Translations under genes and position numbers: made by a program
NCBI GenBank assembly: GCA_023228985.1
Contig: JALOAC010000009.1
Location: 19,492-83,491, forward strand
Direction of reading: 5' to 3'
DNA length: 64,000 bases
DNA from: Thiopseudomonas sp.
GTDB taxonomy: Bacteria > Pseudomonadota > Gammaproteobacteria > Pseudomonadales > Pseudomonadaceae
In this document: positions 36,988 through 46,161 of the stretch, piece after piece
Position numbering within the stretch: position 1 is the stretch's first letter
How the letters are laid out: each line of letters opens with the position of its first letter
The notes under the pieces: generated by a model
What the model was told of the DNA's origin: nothing
The model's input: only the letters and a program-made list of their open reading frames with translations
Databases searched by the model: none

Positions 36988-38121
36988 ATGAAATACAGTA
37001 TTTTTTGTCAGACAGATAACGATCAGCTAAAAGAGCCCATGTTTTTTGGCCAACCGGTCAACGTCGCGCGTTACGATCAGCAAAAATATCCTATTTTCGA
37101 AAAGCTTATTGAGAAACAATTATCGTTTTTCTGGCGTCCGGAAGAAGTCGACGTATCTCAAGATCGCGCCCACTACCAAAACCTGCCCGACCATGAAAAA
37201 CATATATTTATCAGTAATTTGAAGTATCAAACTCTGCTAGACTCTATCCAAGGTCGCAGTCCCAACGTGGCGTTTTTACCGCTGGTATCCATCCCAGAGT
37301 TAGAGACTTGGATTGAAACTTGGTCGTTCTCAGAGACCATTCACTCGCGCTCCTACACGCACATTATTCGTAATATCGTAAATGACCCTGGAATCGTCTT
37401 TGACGACATTATGCGCAATGACCACATCATTGAGCGCGCGACGGACATTTCCAAATACTATGACGACCTGATTCAGTACAGCATGCTGTATTTGAAATAC
37501 GGCGTAGGCAAGCACGTGGTTAATGGCAAAACAGAGACCATTGAGTTGTTTGAAATCAAGCGCAAGCTCTATCTGTGCATGATGAGCGTAAATATCCTTG
37601 AAGCCATTCGTTTCTACGTTAGTTTTGCCTGCTCCTTTGCCTTTGCTGAGCGCAGACTGATGGAAGGCAACGCCAAAATCATTCGCCTGATTGCCCGCGA
37701 TGAAGCGCTGCACTTAACCGGCACCCAACACATACTCAATATCATGCAAAACGGTCAAGATGACCCAGAAATGGCTGAAGTTGCTAAGTCTTGCTATCAA
37801 GAGTCTGTGGCTATGTTTAAACACGCGGCACAGCAGGAAAAAGACTGGGCTAAATACCTGTTCAAAGACGGTTCAATGATTGGCCTGAATCTAGACATTC
37901 TTAGCCAATATATTGAATACATTACTAACCTGCGCATGACAGCGGTCGGTTTAGAGCCCGCCTTTGCCGGTGCTAAGCAAAACCCAATCCCTTGGATTAA
38001 CGCATGGCTGGTATCAGACAACGTTCAGGTGGCCCCACAAGAAGTGGAGGTAAGCTCCTATTTAGTTGGGCAAATTGATTCTTCCGTCTCTGTCGATGAT
38101 CTGGGTGAGTTTGAACTGTAA
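36988..38121 (+). CDS. nrdB: Ribonucleoside-diphosphate reductase class Ia, beta subunit
   Basis: A 377-residue subunit that carries the diferric-tyrosyl radical. It starts MKYSIFCQTDNDQLKEPMFFGQ at 36988, with GGAGAG just upstream; the frame is open earlier inside nrdA but without support. ETIHSRSYTHIIRN and RDEALHLTGTQHIL hold the iron ligands (Glu/His). The C-terminal residues SVDDLGEFEL bind NrdA. Gene order nrdA-nrdB-yfaE is that of E. coli. Confidence 0.97.
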   Translation: MKYSIFCQTDNDQLKEPMFFGQPVNVARYDQQKYPIFEKLIEKQLSFFWRPEEVDVSQDRAHYQNLPDHEKHIFISNLKYQTLLDSIQGRSPNVAFLPLVSIPELETWIETWSFSETIHSRSYTHIIRNIVNDPGIVFDDIMRNDHIIERATDISKYYDDLIQYSMLYLKYGVGKHVVNGKTETIELFEIKRKLYLCMMSVNILEAIRFYVSFACSFAFAERRLMEGNAKIIRLIARDEALHLTGTQHILNIMQNGQDDPEMAEVAKSCYQESVAMFKHAAQQEKDWAKYLFKDGSMIGLNLDILSQYIEYITNLRMTAVGLEPAFAGAKQNPIPWINAWLVSDNVQVAPQEVEVSSYLVGQIDSSVSVDDLGEFEL

Positions 38122-38129
38122 ACCTCGTT

Positions 38130-38396
38130 ATGCAAGTTATTACCGAAGACCTAGTTTTTGAGCTAGAAGAAAACGAAAGCCTATTGGATGGACTAGAGCG
38201 CACTGGGCACCACATAGAATACCAATGCCGTAGCGGCTACTGTGGTGCTTGTCGCATTTCGTTAACAGCAGGCAGTGTCAGTTATGACAAGCTCCCCCTA
38301 GCAAGCTTTCGTAGCAACGAAATACTGCCCTGCTGCTGCCGAGTCGAAGAGCCGCTCAAAATCAAAGTTCATTTACTAAGTAAGCTGCAAGGCTAA
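38130..38396 (+). CDS. yfaE: 2Fe-2S ferredoxin for NrdB maintenance
   Basis: An 88-residue plant-type ferredoxin. QCRSGYCGACRISL gives three cysteines (C-x4-C-x2-C), and a fourth lies in ILPCCCRVEEP. YfaE reduces and helps assemble the diferric-tyrosyl cofactor of NrdB. It begins eight bases after nrdB. Length and context fit the family exactly. Confidence 0.93.
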   Translation: MQVITEDLVFELEENESLLDGLERTGHHIEYQCRSGYCGACRISLTAGSVSYDKLPLASFRSNEILPCCCRVEEPLKIKVHLLSKLQG

Positions 38397-38463
38397 GCTA
38401 ACATCTAGCGGTACAAAACCTGTTAGAATGGCCTTCTTTCAAGTAAGCAATCTCCTGCGCACA

Positions 38464-39588
38464 ATGACAAACTCAAACCCAAACCAAACCCGTGTAATTG
38501 TCGGCATGTCCGGCGGCGTTGACTCCTCAGTGGCTGCTTTGCTGTTACTGCAGCAAGGCTATCAGGTCGAAGGCCTGTTTATGAAAAACTGGGAAGAAGA
38601 CGACGGCACCGAGCACTGCACAGCCAAAGAAGACCTCGCGGATGCGCAAACTGTGTGCGATACCTTAGGTATCGTCTTACACACAGCTAACTTTGCGGCA
38701 GAGTACTGGGACAATGTATTTGAGCATTTTTTGCAAGAATACCAGGCTGGACGCACGCCCAATCCAGATATTTTGTGCAATCGAGAAATTAAATTTAAAG
38801 CCTTTTTAGACTATGCCAAACACCTTGGCGCTGACCTTATCGCCACCGGGCATTATGTGCGTCGCGTTGATCAAAACGGTCACAGCCTGTTACTTAAAGG
38901 TCTGGATAACAATAAAGACCAAAGCTATTTTCTACACGCCGTCGGCGGTAATGAAATCAGCCAAAGTCTGTTCCCTATTGGCGCACTAGAAAAACCTGCC
39001 GTGCGTGCATTGGCTGAACAGCATGGTTTGGTTACGGCCAGCAAAAAAGACTCTACCGGTATTTGTTTTATTGGCGAGCGCCGTTTTACTGACTTCCTCA
39101 AACAGTATTTACCCGCTCAACCCGGCACCATTGAAACCACCGACGGGCAAGTAATCGGCGAACACGCTGGTTTGATGTACCACACCATTGGCCAACGGCA
39201 AGGACTGGGGATTGGCGGCATGAAAAACGCCAGCGAAGAGCCTTGGTATGTGCTAGCTAAAGACCTTAAGCGTAATGTATTGATTGTCGGCCAAGGTAAT
39301 GAACATCCCTGGCTATTTTCTCGACGCTTACTGACTCGCCAAGTGAACTGGATTAATCCCGTAGATACAACAACCCTTGACGGTTTAACCGCTAAGGTAC
39401 GCTACCGTCAACCTGATCAAGCCTGTCAAATAGAGCAGTGCGAAGACGGCTACTGGGTCACTTTTGCCCAACCGCAACGTGCGGTAACGCTTGGGCAATC
39501 CATTGTTTTTTACGATGGGGAAATATGTTTGGGTGGTGGTGTTATCGAAGCCTGCACCCCTTGGGATGAGGAGATTGTACGCCCATGA
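38464..39588 (+). CDS. mnmA: tRNA-specific 2-thiouridylase
   Basis: A 374-residue enzyme that places sulfur on uridine 34 of tRNA for Lys, Glu and Gln. GMSGGVDSSVAA is the PP-loop for ATP; NPDILCN holds the catalytic Cys and TGICFIGER the persulfide Cys. The start at 38464 fits related proteins; no good ribosome binding site is seen for it or for the ATG at 38428, so it may be up to 12 residues longer. It overlaps hflD by four bases. Confidence 0.95.
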   Translation: MTNSNPNQTRVIVGMSGGVDSSVAALLLLQQGYQVEGLFMKNWEEDDGTEHCTAKEDLADAQTVCDTLGIVLHTANFAAEYWDNVFEHFLQEYQAGRTPNPDILCNREIKFKAFLDYAKHLGADLIATGHYVRRVDQNGHSLLLKGLDNNKDQSYFLHAVGGNEISQSLFPIGALEKPAVRALAEQHGLVTASKKDSTGICFIGERRFTDFLKQYLPAQPGTIETTDGQVIGEHAGLMYHTIGQRQGLGIGGMKNASEEPWYVLAKDLKRNVLIVGQGNEHPWLFSRRLLTRQVNWINPVDTTTLDGLTAKVRYRQPDQACQIEQCEDGYWVTFAQPQRAVTLGQSIVFYDGEICLGGGVIEACTPWDEEIVRP

Positions 39589-40205
39589 CACCTTTGCAAG
39601 AACAGCTGATAGCTTTGGGCGGGGTGTTCCAAGCTGCCCATCTAGTACACAAACTAGCAACCACCGGGCAAATTCATGATGCCGCACTAGCAGGCATGCT
39701 AAAAACCTTGCTAGTGCGCAATCCGCAAGACACCTTGGCAGTATACGGTGGCGATGACTACGGCTTGTTGGATGGCTACCGTACCTTACAGTCAGCCCTG
39801 CTACGCGATGCCCATAATTTACCACGCGAAAGTCTGCGCTATGCCATGTCCATGCTGAGCCTTGAACAACAGTTTTCTCGGCGCAACGACTTACTCGAAC
39901 TGACCAGTCAACGATTGGAGCAAGTTGAGCGAAAACTGGCACACATGGATATCACCAGCGAATCGGTGATCAGCTCATGCGCCGAACTCTATCAAGACAC
40001 CATCAGTACCTTTAACCAGCGTATTCAGGTACACGGCGATATGCGTTTTTTGCAACACGATCTCACTGCAGCAAAAATTCGCGCCCTACTCTTTGCCGGC
40101 ATCCGTTCTGCTCGTTTGTGGCGTCAATTGGGCGGCCACCGCTGGCAGCTTTTGTTTAAACGCCGCGCCATGCTCAACGCTTTACAACATCGCCTTGCCC
40201 ATTAA
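39585..40205 (+). CDS. hflD: HflD-like high-frequency lysogenization protein
   Basis: A 206-residue helical protein of the HflD (YcfC) family. QLIALGGVFQAAHLVHKLA at the start, Y-G-G-D-D-Y and RYAMSMLSLEQQF match the family. In E. coli it affects phage lambda CII and sits at the membrane; its general role is unclear. It is translationally coupled to mnmA (ATGA) and shares one base with the next gene, an mnmA-hflD pairing common in gammaproteobacteria. Confidence 0.92.
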   Translation: MTPLQEQLIALGGVFQAAHLVHKLATTGQIHDAALAGMLKTLLVRNPQDTLAVYGGDDYGLLDGYRTLQSALLRDAHNLPRESLRYAMSMLSLEQQFSRRNDLLELTSQRLEQVERKLAHMDITSESVISSCAELYQDTISTFNQRIQVHGDMRFLQHDLTAAKIRALLFAGIRSARLWRQLGGHRWQLLFKRRAMLNALQHRLAH

Positions 40206-41092
40206 TGCGCAGTGTTCGCCCTCTTCAGGGTGCTGCCTTGCTGGCACTTTCTGCGCTACTGTTCTCACTGATGGGGGTTTTTGTGCGCGAAGCCTCAGCC
40301 ACAGTGGGTAATGAAAGCATTGTCTTCTTCCGTAACCTGGTCGGGGTGTTGATTTTCCTACCTTTGGTGTTAGTCAAAGGCTTTCAGCCCTTTAAGACCG
40401 CACGGGTTAAGTCCCATCTTTTGCGTACTGGTTTTGGCTTGGGCGCCATGTATTGTTTTTTTTATGCCATCGCCCACCTGCCGCTCGCAGACGCTATGAT
40501 TTTCACCTACTCAGCGCCGGTGTTCACGCCCATCCTGGCGTACTTCTGGCTTAAAGAGCCGCTCACACCGCGCATGCTGGTGCTTTCCGTGCTGGGATTG
40601 GTAGGTGTTTTTTTAGTCGCCAAACCCTCAGATGCTTTATTTAGCAGCTTATCCTTGGTGGGCTTAGCCGCCAGTCTGTTAGCCGCCAGCGCGTTCGTCT
40701 CCATTCGTGAGCTTAGCGGCAGCGAGCCCAGTTACCGCATCGTGTTCTACTATGCTTTATTTAGCATGCTGATCTCTGCAGTGCCACTGAGCTGGTCATG
40801 GCAGCCGTTAACACAACCACAGCTATTAGTGCTGTTGACAGCCGGACTGTTGGCTTCTTTTGCCCAAATCATCATGTCAAAAGCCTATTCGCTAGCGCCG
40901 CCGGGCTTGATTGGGCCGGTCGCTTATTCGGCGATTATTTTTTCGGGCGTGATTGGCTGGATACTGTGGAATGAAGCACCAGATAGCACCTCTATTACGG
41001 GAGCAGTGCTGATTTTTAGCGCCAGTTTACTCAGCATTTATCACCCTAAAGGCAATAAGAGCACCCCCGAATCCGTTAAATCGCCGCTCTAG
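40205..41092 (+). CDS. EamA/DMT family transporter
   Basis: A 295-residue inner-membrane protein with ten predicted helices in two EamA halves (about 10-135 and 150-285). FFRNLVGVLIFLPL, FYAIAHLPLADAMIFTYSAP and GLIGPVAYSAIIFSGVIGW are typical of drug/metabolite transporters. Substrate unknown. Its ATG shares one base with the hflD stop, so it is in the mnmA-hflD operon, though a functional link is not clear. Confidence 0.85.
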   Translation: MRSVRPLQGAALLALSALLFSLMGVFVREASATVGNESIVFFRNLVGVLIFLPLVLVKGFQPFKTARVKSHLLRTGFGLGAMYCFFYAIAHLPLADAMIFTYSAPVFTPILAYFWLKEPLTPRMLVLSVLGLVGVFLVAKPSDALFSSLSLVGLAASLLAASAFVSIRELSGSEPSYRIVFYYALFSMLISAVPLSWSWQPLTQPQLLVLLTAGLLASFAQIIMSKAYSLAPPGLIGPVAYSAIIFSGVIGWILWNEAPDSTSITGAVLIFSASLLSIYHPKGNKSTPESVKSPL

Positions 41093-41234
41093 GCCTGTGG
41101 CTTTACCGCCTCAGCCAAGCTCACCTGCCACGCACAGGCTTAGATACTTTTCCACACTGCCTTAAAACACAGCACCGCTTTGGTGTACAATGCGGCAATT
41201 TATTTCATTACTTAAACTGTTAAAAGAGAACGCT

Positions 41235-42605
41235 ATGCAACTGTCCCCGCTTACCGCCGTATCCCCTGTCGATGGCCGTTACGGCAGCAGAACTACCTCC
41301 CTGCGCGCTATTTTTAGCGAATACGGTCTAATTCGTAACCGCGTTCACGTCGAAGTACGCTGGCTGCAGCGCTTGGCTGCTCACGCACAAATCAGTGAAG
41401 TCGCGCCTTTTTCTGACCAAGCCAACACATTGCTTAACGAGCTGGCCGAGAATTTTAAAATCGAACACGCTGAGCGGGTCAAAGAGTTCGAGCGCACCAC
41501 CAACCATGACGTCAAAGCGGTGGAATACCTGCTCAAAGAGCAAGCACAACAGCTGCCCGAGCTGGCTAAAGTCAGTGAATTTATCCACTTTGCTTGCACC
41601 AGTGAAGACATTAACAACCTGTCCCACGCGCTGATGCTGCGCGAAGGCCGCGATGAGGTACTGCTACCCCTGATGCGCCAAGTCGCTGATAGCATTCGCC
41701 AACTTGCCCATGAGTTCGCCGCCGTACCTATGCTGTCACGCACTCACGGTCAACCCGCCTCTCCGACCACTCTCGGTAAAGAAATGGCTAACGTGGTCTA
41801 TCGTTTAGAGCGCCAAATCGCTCAGGTTGAACAAGTACCTTTGCTGGGCAAAATCAACGGTGCCGTGGGTAACTACAACGCGCACCTGTCGGCTTACCCA
41901 GAGATTGACTGGGTCGCTAACGCACAAGAATTTATTGAAGGTGATTTGGGTTTAACCTTTAACCCCTACACCACGCAAATCGAGCCGCATGACTATATTG
42001 CTGAGCTGTTTGACGCTATTGCCCGCTTCAACACCATCCTGCTCGACTTTGACCGCGATGTGTGGGGCTATATTTCGCTGGGTTACTTCAAACAAAAAAC
42101 CGTCGAAGGTGAAATCGGCTCCTCCACCATGCCGCACAAGGTGAACCCGATTGACTTTGAAAACTCAGAAGGCAACCTTGGCATTGCCAATGCAATTTTC
42201 CAGCACTTGGCCAGCAAACTACCCGTATCGCGCTGGCAGCGTGACCTGACCGACTCCACTGTATTGCGCAATCTGGGTGTCGGTTTTGCCCACAGTGTGA
42301 TTGCCTATGAAGCGAGCCTGAAAGGTATTAGCAAGCTCGAAGTGAACGCTGCTTCACTGGCCGAAGACTTAGATAACTGCTGGGAAGTGTTAGCTGAGCC
42401 AGTGCAAACCGTCATGCGCCGCTATGGCATTGAAAACCCCTATGAGAAACTCAAAGACCTGACGCGTGGTAAAGGCATCACTGCCCAAGCACTGCAAGAG
42501 TTTATCGACACCCTAGAGCTACCTGAATCCGCCAAAGTTGAGCTGCGCGCCCTCACGCCTGCCAACTACATTGGCAACGCTATCGAGCAAGCCAAGCAGG
42601 TTTAA
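41235..42605 (+). CDS. purB: Adenylosuccinate lyase
   Basis: A 456-residue enzyme, equal in length to E. coli PurB, acting twice in purine synthesis (SAICAR to AICAR, adenylosuccinate to AMP). Start MQLSPLTAVSPVDGRYGS at 41235 with AAGAGAA upstream. TTNHDVKAVEY, ACTSEDINNLS and GSSTMPHKVNP carry the catalytic His and Ser and the fumarase-superfamily signature. hflD and purB are neighbours in E. coli too, here separated by a transporter gene. Confidence 0.97.
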   Translation: MQLSPLTAVSPVDGRYGSRTTSLRAIFSEYGLIRNRVHVEVRWLQRLAAHAQISEVAPFSDQANTLLNELAENFKIEHAERVKEFERTTNHDVKAVEYLLKEQAQQLPELAKVSEFIHFACTSEDINNLSHALMLREGRDEVLLPLMRQVADSIRQLAHEFAAVPMLSRTHGQPASPTTLGKEMANVVYRLERQIAQVEQVPLLGKINGAVGNYNAHLSAYPEIDWVANAQEFIEGDLGLTFNPYTTQIEPHDYIAELFDAIARFNTILLDFDRDVWGYISLGYFKQKTVEGEIGSSTMPHKVNPIDFENSEGNLGIANAIFQHLASKLPVSRWQRDLTDSTVLRNLGVGFAHSVIAYEASLKGISKLEVNAASLAEDLDNCWEVLAEPVQTVMRRYGIENPYEKLKDLTRGKGITAQALQEFIDTLELPESAKVELRALTPANYIGNAIEQAKQV

Positions 42606-42625
42606 GCTTTTTATCCTATCGGAAC

Positions 42626-42681
42626 GCCTCTTATGCGCGACACCCGTGTTTTTATAGCACAGGGAGTCGTGCATAAGAGGC
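42626..42681. repeat. Long inverted repeat between purB and roxA
   Basis: Left arm 42626-42641 begins GCCTCTTATGC; right arm 42666-42681 ends GCATAAGAGGC. The 16-bp arms pair with a single mismatch around a 24-base loop. No T-run follows on either strand, so it is not a standard terminator. Possible mRNA processing or stabilising hairpin. Confidence 0.75.
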
Positions 42682-42727
42682 ACGTCTACAAAAATCTACC
42701 CAGCATAAAACCCACAGGTGCCCCACC

Positions 42728-43912
42728 ATGTCTATCCCGCACAACATTCCTTTAAGTCTGCTTGGTGGCATCACCGCTGAAGAGTTTTTACGTGACTACT
42801 GGCAGAAAAAACCTCTACTGATTCGCCAAGCTATGCCTGATTTTGTCAGTCCGATTGAGGGTGATGAGTTGGCCGGCCTTGCGTTAGAGGACGAAGTTGA
42901 GTCACGCATTGTTTTAGAGCATGGCGAAACACCTTGGCAGCTACTGCACGGTCCTTTCACCGAAGATACCTTTGCCAAATTGCCGCCCAGTCACTGGACG
43001 CTACTGGTACAAGCGGTAGACCAATTTGTTCCAGATGCGGCTGACTACTGGAAAGAATTCGACTTTTTACCACGCTGGCGCAGTGATGACTTGATGATCA
43101 GCTACGCTGTTGAAGGTGGTGGTGTCGGTCCGCACTTTGACAACTACGATGTATTTTTGCTACAAGCAGAAGGTCGTCGCGAATGGAAGGTTGGGCAAAT
43201 GTGCGACAGTGACAGCCAACTGCAAGACCATCCCGATGTGCGTATTTTGGCCGAATTCAATACCTCGGATAGCTGGATACTAGAGCCCGGCGACATGCTT
43301 TATCTGCCGCCACGCCTAGCACACTGGGGCACAGCACTGGATAACTGTATGACCTGGTCATTTGGTTATCGCGCACCCTCAACGACAGATGTCCTGCTCA
43401 GCTATACAGACTTTGTAGCCAGCTTTCTGACCGACGAACAGCGCTACAGCGACGCTGGCATGAGCCCTATTAGCAATCCTAATGAGATCCGCGCCGAGGA
43501 TTTGCAGCGCTTGCGTGCTCTCATAAACGAGCAACTCTCTAATGACCAAACATTACTCACTTGGTTTGGTCAATTTGTTACTGAAGCCAAGTATCCGGAT
43601 TTTCTACAGGGCTACGACATCGCTGAGCAAGAACTGCTTAACCAACTACAACAAGGCAGCCTGTTAGTACAGCACCCCAGCGCACGCTTTGCTTGGAGCA
43701 TGGTTGAGGTCGGTGAGCAGCCAGCAATTGTGTTATTTAGCTGCGGCAATAGCCGTATTTTTAATGAGCCATTAGTAGAACTTATTAAACTAATCTGTGA
43801 CAGTGACAGTCTGCATGTTGATAATCTTCAACCTTGGCTTAACAATGAAGAAGCCACCTTGCTCCTGTGTGAGCTCATTAAACAAGGCAGCTTGGAGTGT
43901 ATAAATGACTGA
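42728..43912 (+). CDS. roxA: Ribosomal protein L16 arginine hydroxylase (JmjC/cupin)
   Basis: A 394-residue Fe(II)/2-oxoglutarate oxygenase related to E. coli YcfD. The metal triad is H136-x-D138 (VGPHFDNYDVFLLQ) and H199 (PRLAHWG). YWQKKPLLIRQA near the start and PGDMLYLPP are typical of the family. It hydroxylates an arginine of ribosomal protein L16. A C-terminal winged-helix part spans residues about 270-390. It overlaps the GNAT gene by eight bases. Confidence 0.92.
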   Translation: MSIPHNIPLSLLGGITAEEFLRDYWQKKPLLIRQAMPDFVSPIEGDELAGLALEDEVESRIVLEHGETPWQLLHGPFTEDTFAKLPPSHWTLLVQAVDQFVPDAADYWKEFDFLPRWRSDDLMISYAVEGGGVGPHFDNYDVFLLQAEGRREWKVGQMCDSDSQLQDHPDVRILAEFNTSDSWILEPGDMLYLPPRLAHWGTALDNCMTWSFGYRAPSTTDVLLSYTDFVASFLTDEQRYSDAGMSPISNPNEIRAEDLQRLRALINEQLSNDQTLLTWFGQFVTEAKYPDFLQGYDIAEQELLNQLQQGSLLVQHPSARFAWSMVEVGEQPAIVLFSCGNSRIFNEPLVELIKLICDSDSLHVDNLQPWLNNEEATLLLCELIKQGSLECIND

Positions 43913-44330
43913 TATTCGAGTTTCAACGGCGGATTGGCATAAAGATAATGCTGATATTCGCCGTATTCGAGAAAGCGTTTTTATCAAAGAACAAGGCGTT
44001 AGCCCAGAACAGGAATGGGATAGCGATGATGCTTCAGCGACCCACTTTCTCGCCTTCGAAGGTGAGTGTGCCGTCGGCACAGCTCGCTTATTACCCAATG
44101 GCTGCATAGGCCGAGTATCCGTTTTAAAAGACTGGCGCGGCTTAAACATTGGTGAGGCCTTGATGCAAGCAGCGATCAGCGAGGCTGAACGTCAAGGATT
44201 GGCAGAACAAACCTTGACCGCCCAGACTCATGCGGCGGGTTTTTATGAGCGCTTGGGTTTTAAAATTATTAGTGATGAGTTTATTGAGGCCGGTATTCCA
44301 CATATCGACATGTTAAGAGCCAACAGCTAA
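43905..44330 (+). CDS. GNAT acetyltransferase
   Basis: A 141-residue N-acetyltransferase. VFIKEQGVSPEQEWD is the N-terminal part common to ElaA/YjcF-like GNATs, RVSVLKDWRGLNIGEALM is the acetyl-CoA pyrophosphate loop (Q/RxxGxG/A), and AAGFYERLGF is the last motif. Substrate unknown. It is coupled to roxA, an arrangement seen in Pseudomonas, and lies six bases before the next gene. Confidence 0.88.
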   Translation: MTDIRVSTADWHKDNADIRRIRESVFIKEQGVSPEQEWDSDDASATHFLAFEGECAVGTARLLPNGCIGRVSVLKDWRGLNIGEALMQAAISEAERQGLAEQTLTAQTHAAGFYERLGFKIISDEFIEAGIPHIDMLRANS

Positions 44331-44336
44331 CTAACT

Positions 44337-44969
44337 ATGCCAAAAACCACCCCCCCACAGGCACAGACCCCAGAAGATTTGGGTGATATTGAATTTAATT
44401 CGCCCGGCGTCTTCAGTGTGCATAACCCTACTGCGCCTACTTACAGCGCGCCGGTTACGGACGGGGATGAGGCCGTTGCGACAATAGGTCAAGCTAAGCG
44501 CGTACTACTGACAAGTATGGATGCTGTTCGCACACACAGCATCCACTTAATTAGCCAAGCCAAACGTGAACTATGTATCTACAGCCTAGAATTCGAGCCT
44601 TGGCTGTACGACAACGACGAAACCTATCAATACTGTAAAGATTTCTTGCTCGCCCATGAGCGCAACCGTTTACGCGTTTTACTGCGCGACACCAGCCGCA
44701 TAGTGCAAGAAGGTCATCGTTTATTGCCCTTAGCCGAGCGTTTACACAGCCGCTGTCAAATCAGACTGGTTAACAGCGAGCATCCGTTTGCTGATAATTA
44801 CTGGCTGGATGTCGACCAGCAAGCCTTATTGCTGCGCCAAGCTGAAACCCCAAAGCAAGCATCGGTTTATTACTACGAACCTGCATTGACGCAGAAAAAA
44901 CGACTCGAATTTGAAGCTATGTGGTCTGTCGCGCGCTTAGATGTCAATCTAAGAAGGATGCCTTTATGA
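44337..44969 (+). CDS. Uncharacterised protein with degenerate PLD-like fold
   Basis: A 210-residue protein; residues 1-45 look disordered. The remainder (KRELCIYSLEFEPWLYDND..., RNRLRVLLRDTSRIVQEGHRLLPLAERLHS) has the alternating strand-helix order of phospholipase D-like domains but no HKD catalytic motif. In Pseudomonas a similar unit follows or is fused to a GNAT domain (DUF7931), which fits its position six bases after the GNAT gene. Function unknown. It overlaps the next gene by four bases. Confidence 0.6.
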   Translation: MPKTTPPQAQTPEDLGDIEFNSPGVFSVHNPTAPTYSAPVTDGDEAVATIGQAKRVLLTSMDAVRTHSIHLISQAKRELCIYSLEFEPWLYDNDETYQYCKDFLLAHERNRLRVLLRDTSRIVQEGHRLLPLAERLHSRCQIRLVNSEHPFADNYWLDVDQQALLLRQAETPKQASVYYYEPALTQKKRLEFEAMWSVARLDVNLRRMPL

Positions 44970-45835
44970 CCAAGATACTGCAGGTTAGCGCCAGTATAAT
45001 CTTGGCGTTATTTGTTAGCCTAACCCATGCAAAAACCGAAGTTATTGAGCTTAAGCATCGCACTGCTGCTGAGCTGTTGCCGGTTATTAATTCTTTTATG
45101 GAGCCCTATGAGCGTGCCACTGAATGGGGTTATCAGCTGATTATTCAGGCAGACGACAAGAAAATTGAAGAAATAAAACAGCTTATCGAGCAAATCGACA
45201 CCCCAGCCAGACGCCTGCTCATCAGTGTTGATACGCAAGGCAACAGTAGCAATCATGATAATCAGTTTGGTGCGCAGGGTCGTATCAAAGGCAAACAAGG
45301 CGAGGTTGTTATAGGCGATGGCAACAGCAACAGAGTAGAAATAAAACGCTACAGCAGCCAAGAGCAGAACTCAGGCGTGCGCAGTGTACAAACACTAGAA
45401 GGCTCGGCTGCACTGGTACAAACAGGGCAGGAAATTCAACAACGCCATTGGTCAGTAGATCAGAATGGTCGGCCTCAACAACAAACCAGCCAGCGCAACC
45501 TTGCCCAAGGCTTTTATGTAACCGCTACCGTACAAGGTGATTGGGTAACCCTAGAACTAAGCAATCAGGACGACCGCCTCAATGCTCAGCAGCAACATAT
45601 CACCGAAACCCAATCAACCAACACACGCATTTCCGGCCGCTTAAATGAGTGGATCAGTGTCAGCAATATCGACGCTCAGCAAAACTCAACTAGTCGCGAC
45701 ACACTGTCCAGAAGCAAAACTTATAGCACCAATAACAATGAGTTACGCATCAAAGTTGAACTATTGGATTACCGTAATTTGCCTGCATCACCCTTTCTTG
45801 TAGTGCCCGCACAAAAACACTACAAAAATATTTGA
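44966..45835 (+). CDS. Exported secretin N-domain-like protein
   Basis: A 289-residue protein with a signal peptide (residues 1-21, ending THA). Residues 25-80 (VIELKHRTAAELLPVINSF...IEEIKQLIEQIDTPARRLLISV) match the NolW/secretin N-domain pattern found before secretin pores. The C-terminal 200 residues are Gln/Asn/Ser-rich, low in hydrophobic runs and have no secretin channel domain. Start at 44966 with AAGAAGGATG just upstream. It may be an envelope accessory factor; role unknown. Fourth gene of the roxA operon. Confidence 0.65.
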   Translation: MTKILQVSASIILALFVSLTHAKTEVIELKHRTAAELLPVINSFMEPYERATEWGYQLIIQADDKKIEEIKQLIEQIDTPARRLLISVDTQGNSSNHDNQFGAQGRIKGKQGEVVIGDGNSNRVEIKRYSSQEQNSGVRSVQTLEGSAALVQTGQEIQQRHWSVDQNGRPQQQTSQRNLAQGFYVTATVQGDWVTLELSNQDDRLNAQQQHITETQSTNTRISGRLNEWISVSNIDAQQNSTSRDTLSRSKTYSTNNNELRIKVELLDYRNLPASPFLVVPAQKHYKNI

Positions 45836-46161
45836 CGAACGCTTTATGAAAGCGCATCATATGCCCGCTCCCGCTAGCCAGAGGCATTTGCGCCTCCAAA
45901 TCAGCCTGATGAATTGCCAAGTTGATTTGTGTTCATCCTTTCCACAAGAAAGCATGTCGAGGTTGCGACTGGAACGCTGTTGTCCTGAGGGACGTGGAAG
46001 CAAAAGCTTATTGGGTAGCCGCTAACATGCTACCCAGCCTTCCCTCTTCAGCTCAACATTCTCCAGTCAAAACCGGCAAGCAGCGGCGAGCTTACCCGCA
46101 ATTTAACATCCAGCGATAGCAGGTTGTGGGGCAACCCAATACACTCTATGAAGGATTGACC
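45836..46161. other. Intergenic region upstream of aceA
   Basis: A 326-bp gene-free stretch. CGCTTT-ATG-AAAGCG (about 45840-45854) is a small hairpin just after the preceding stop, without T-run. No clear promoter could be fixed. A reading frame across it has no ribosome binding site or family resemblance. Confidence 0.4.

Noticed and set aside
45922..46119. 65-codon frame upstream of aceA
   Set aside because: No ribosome binding site, no recognisable family; lies in the aceA leader region.
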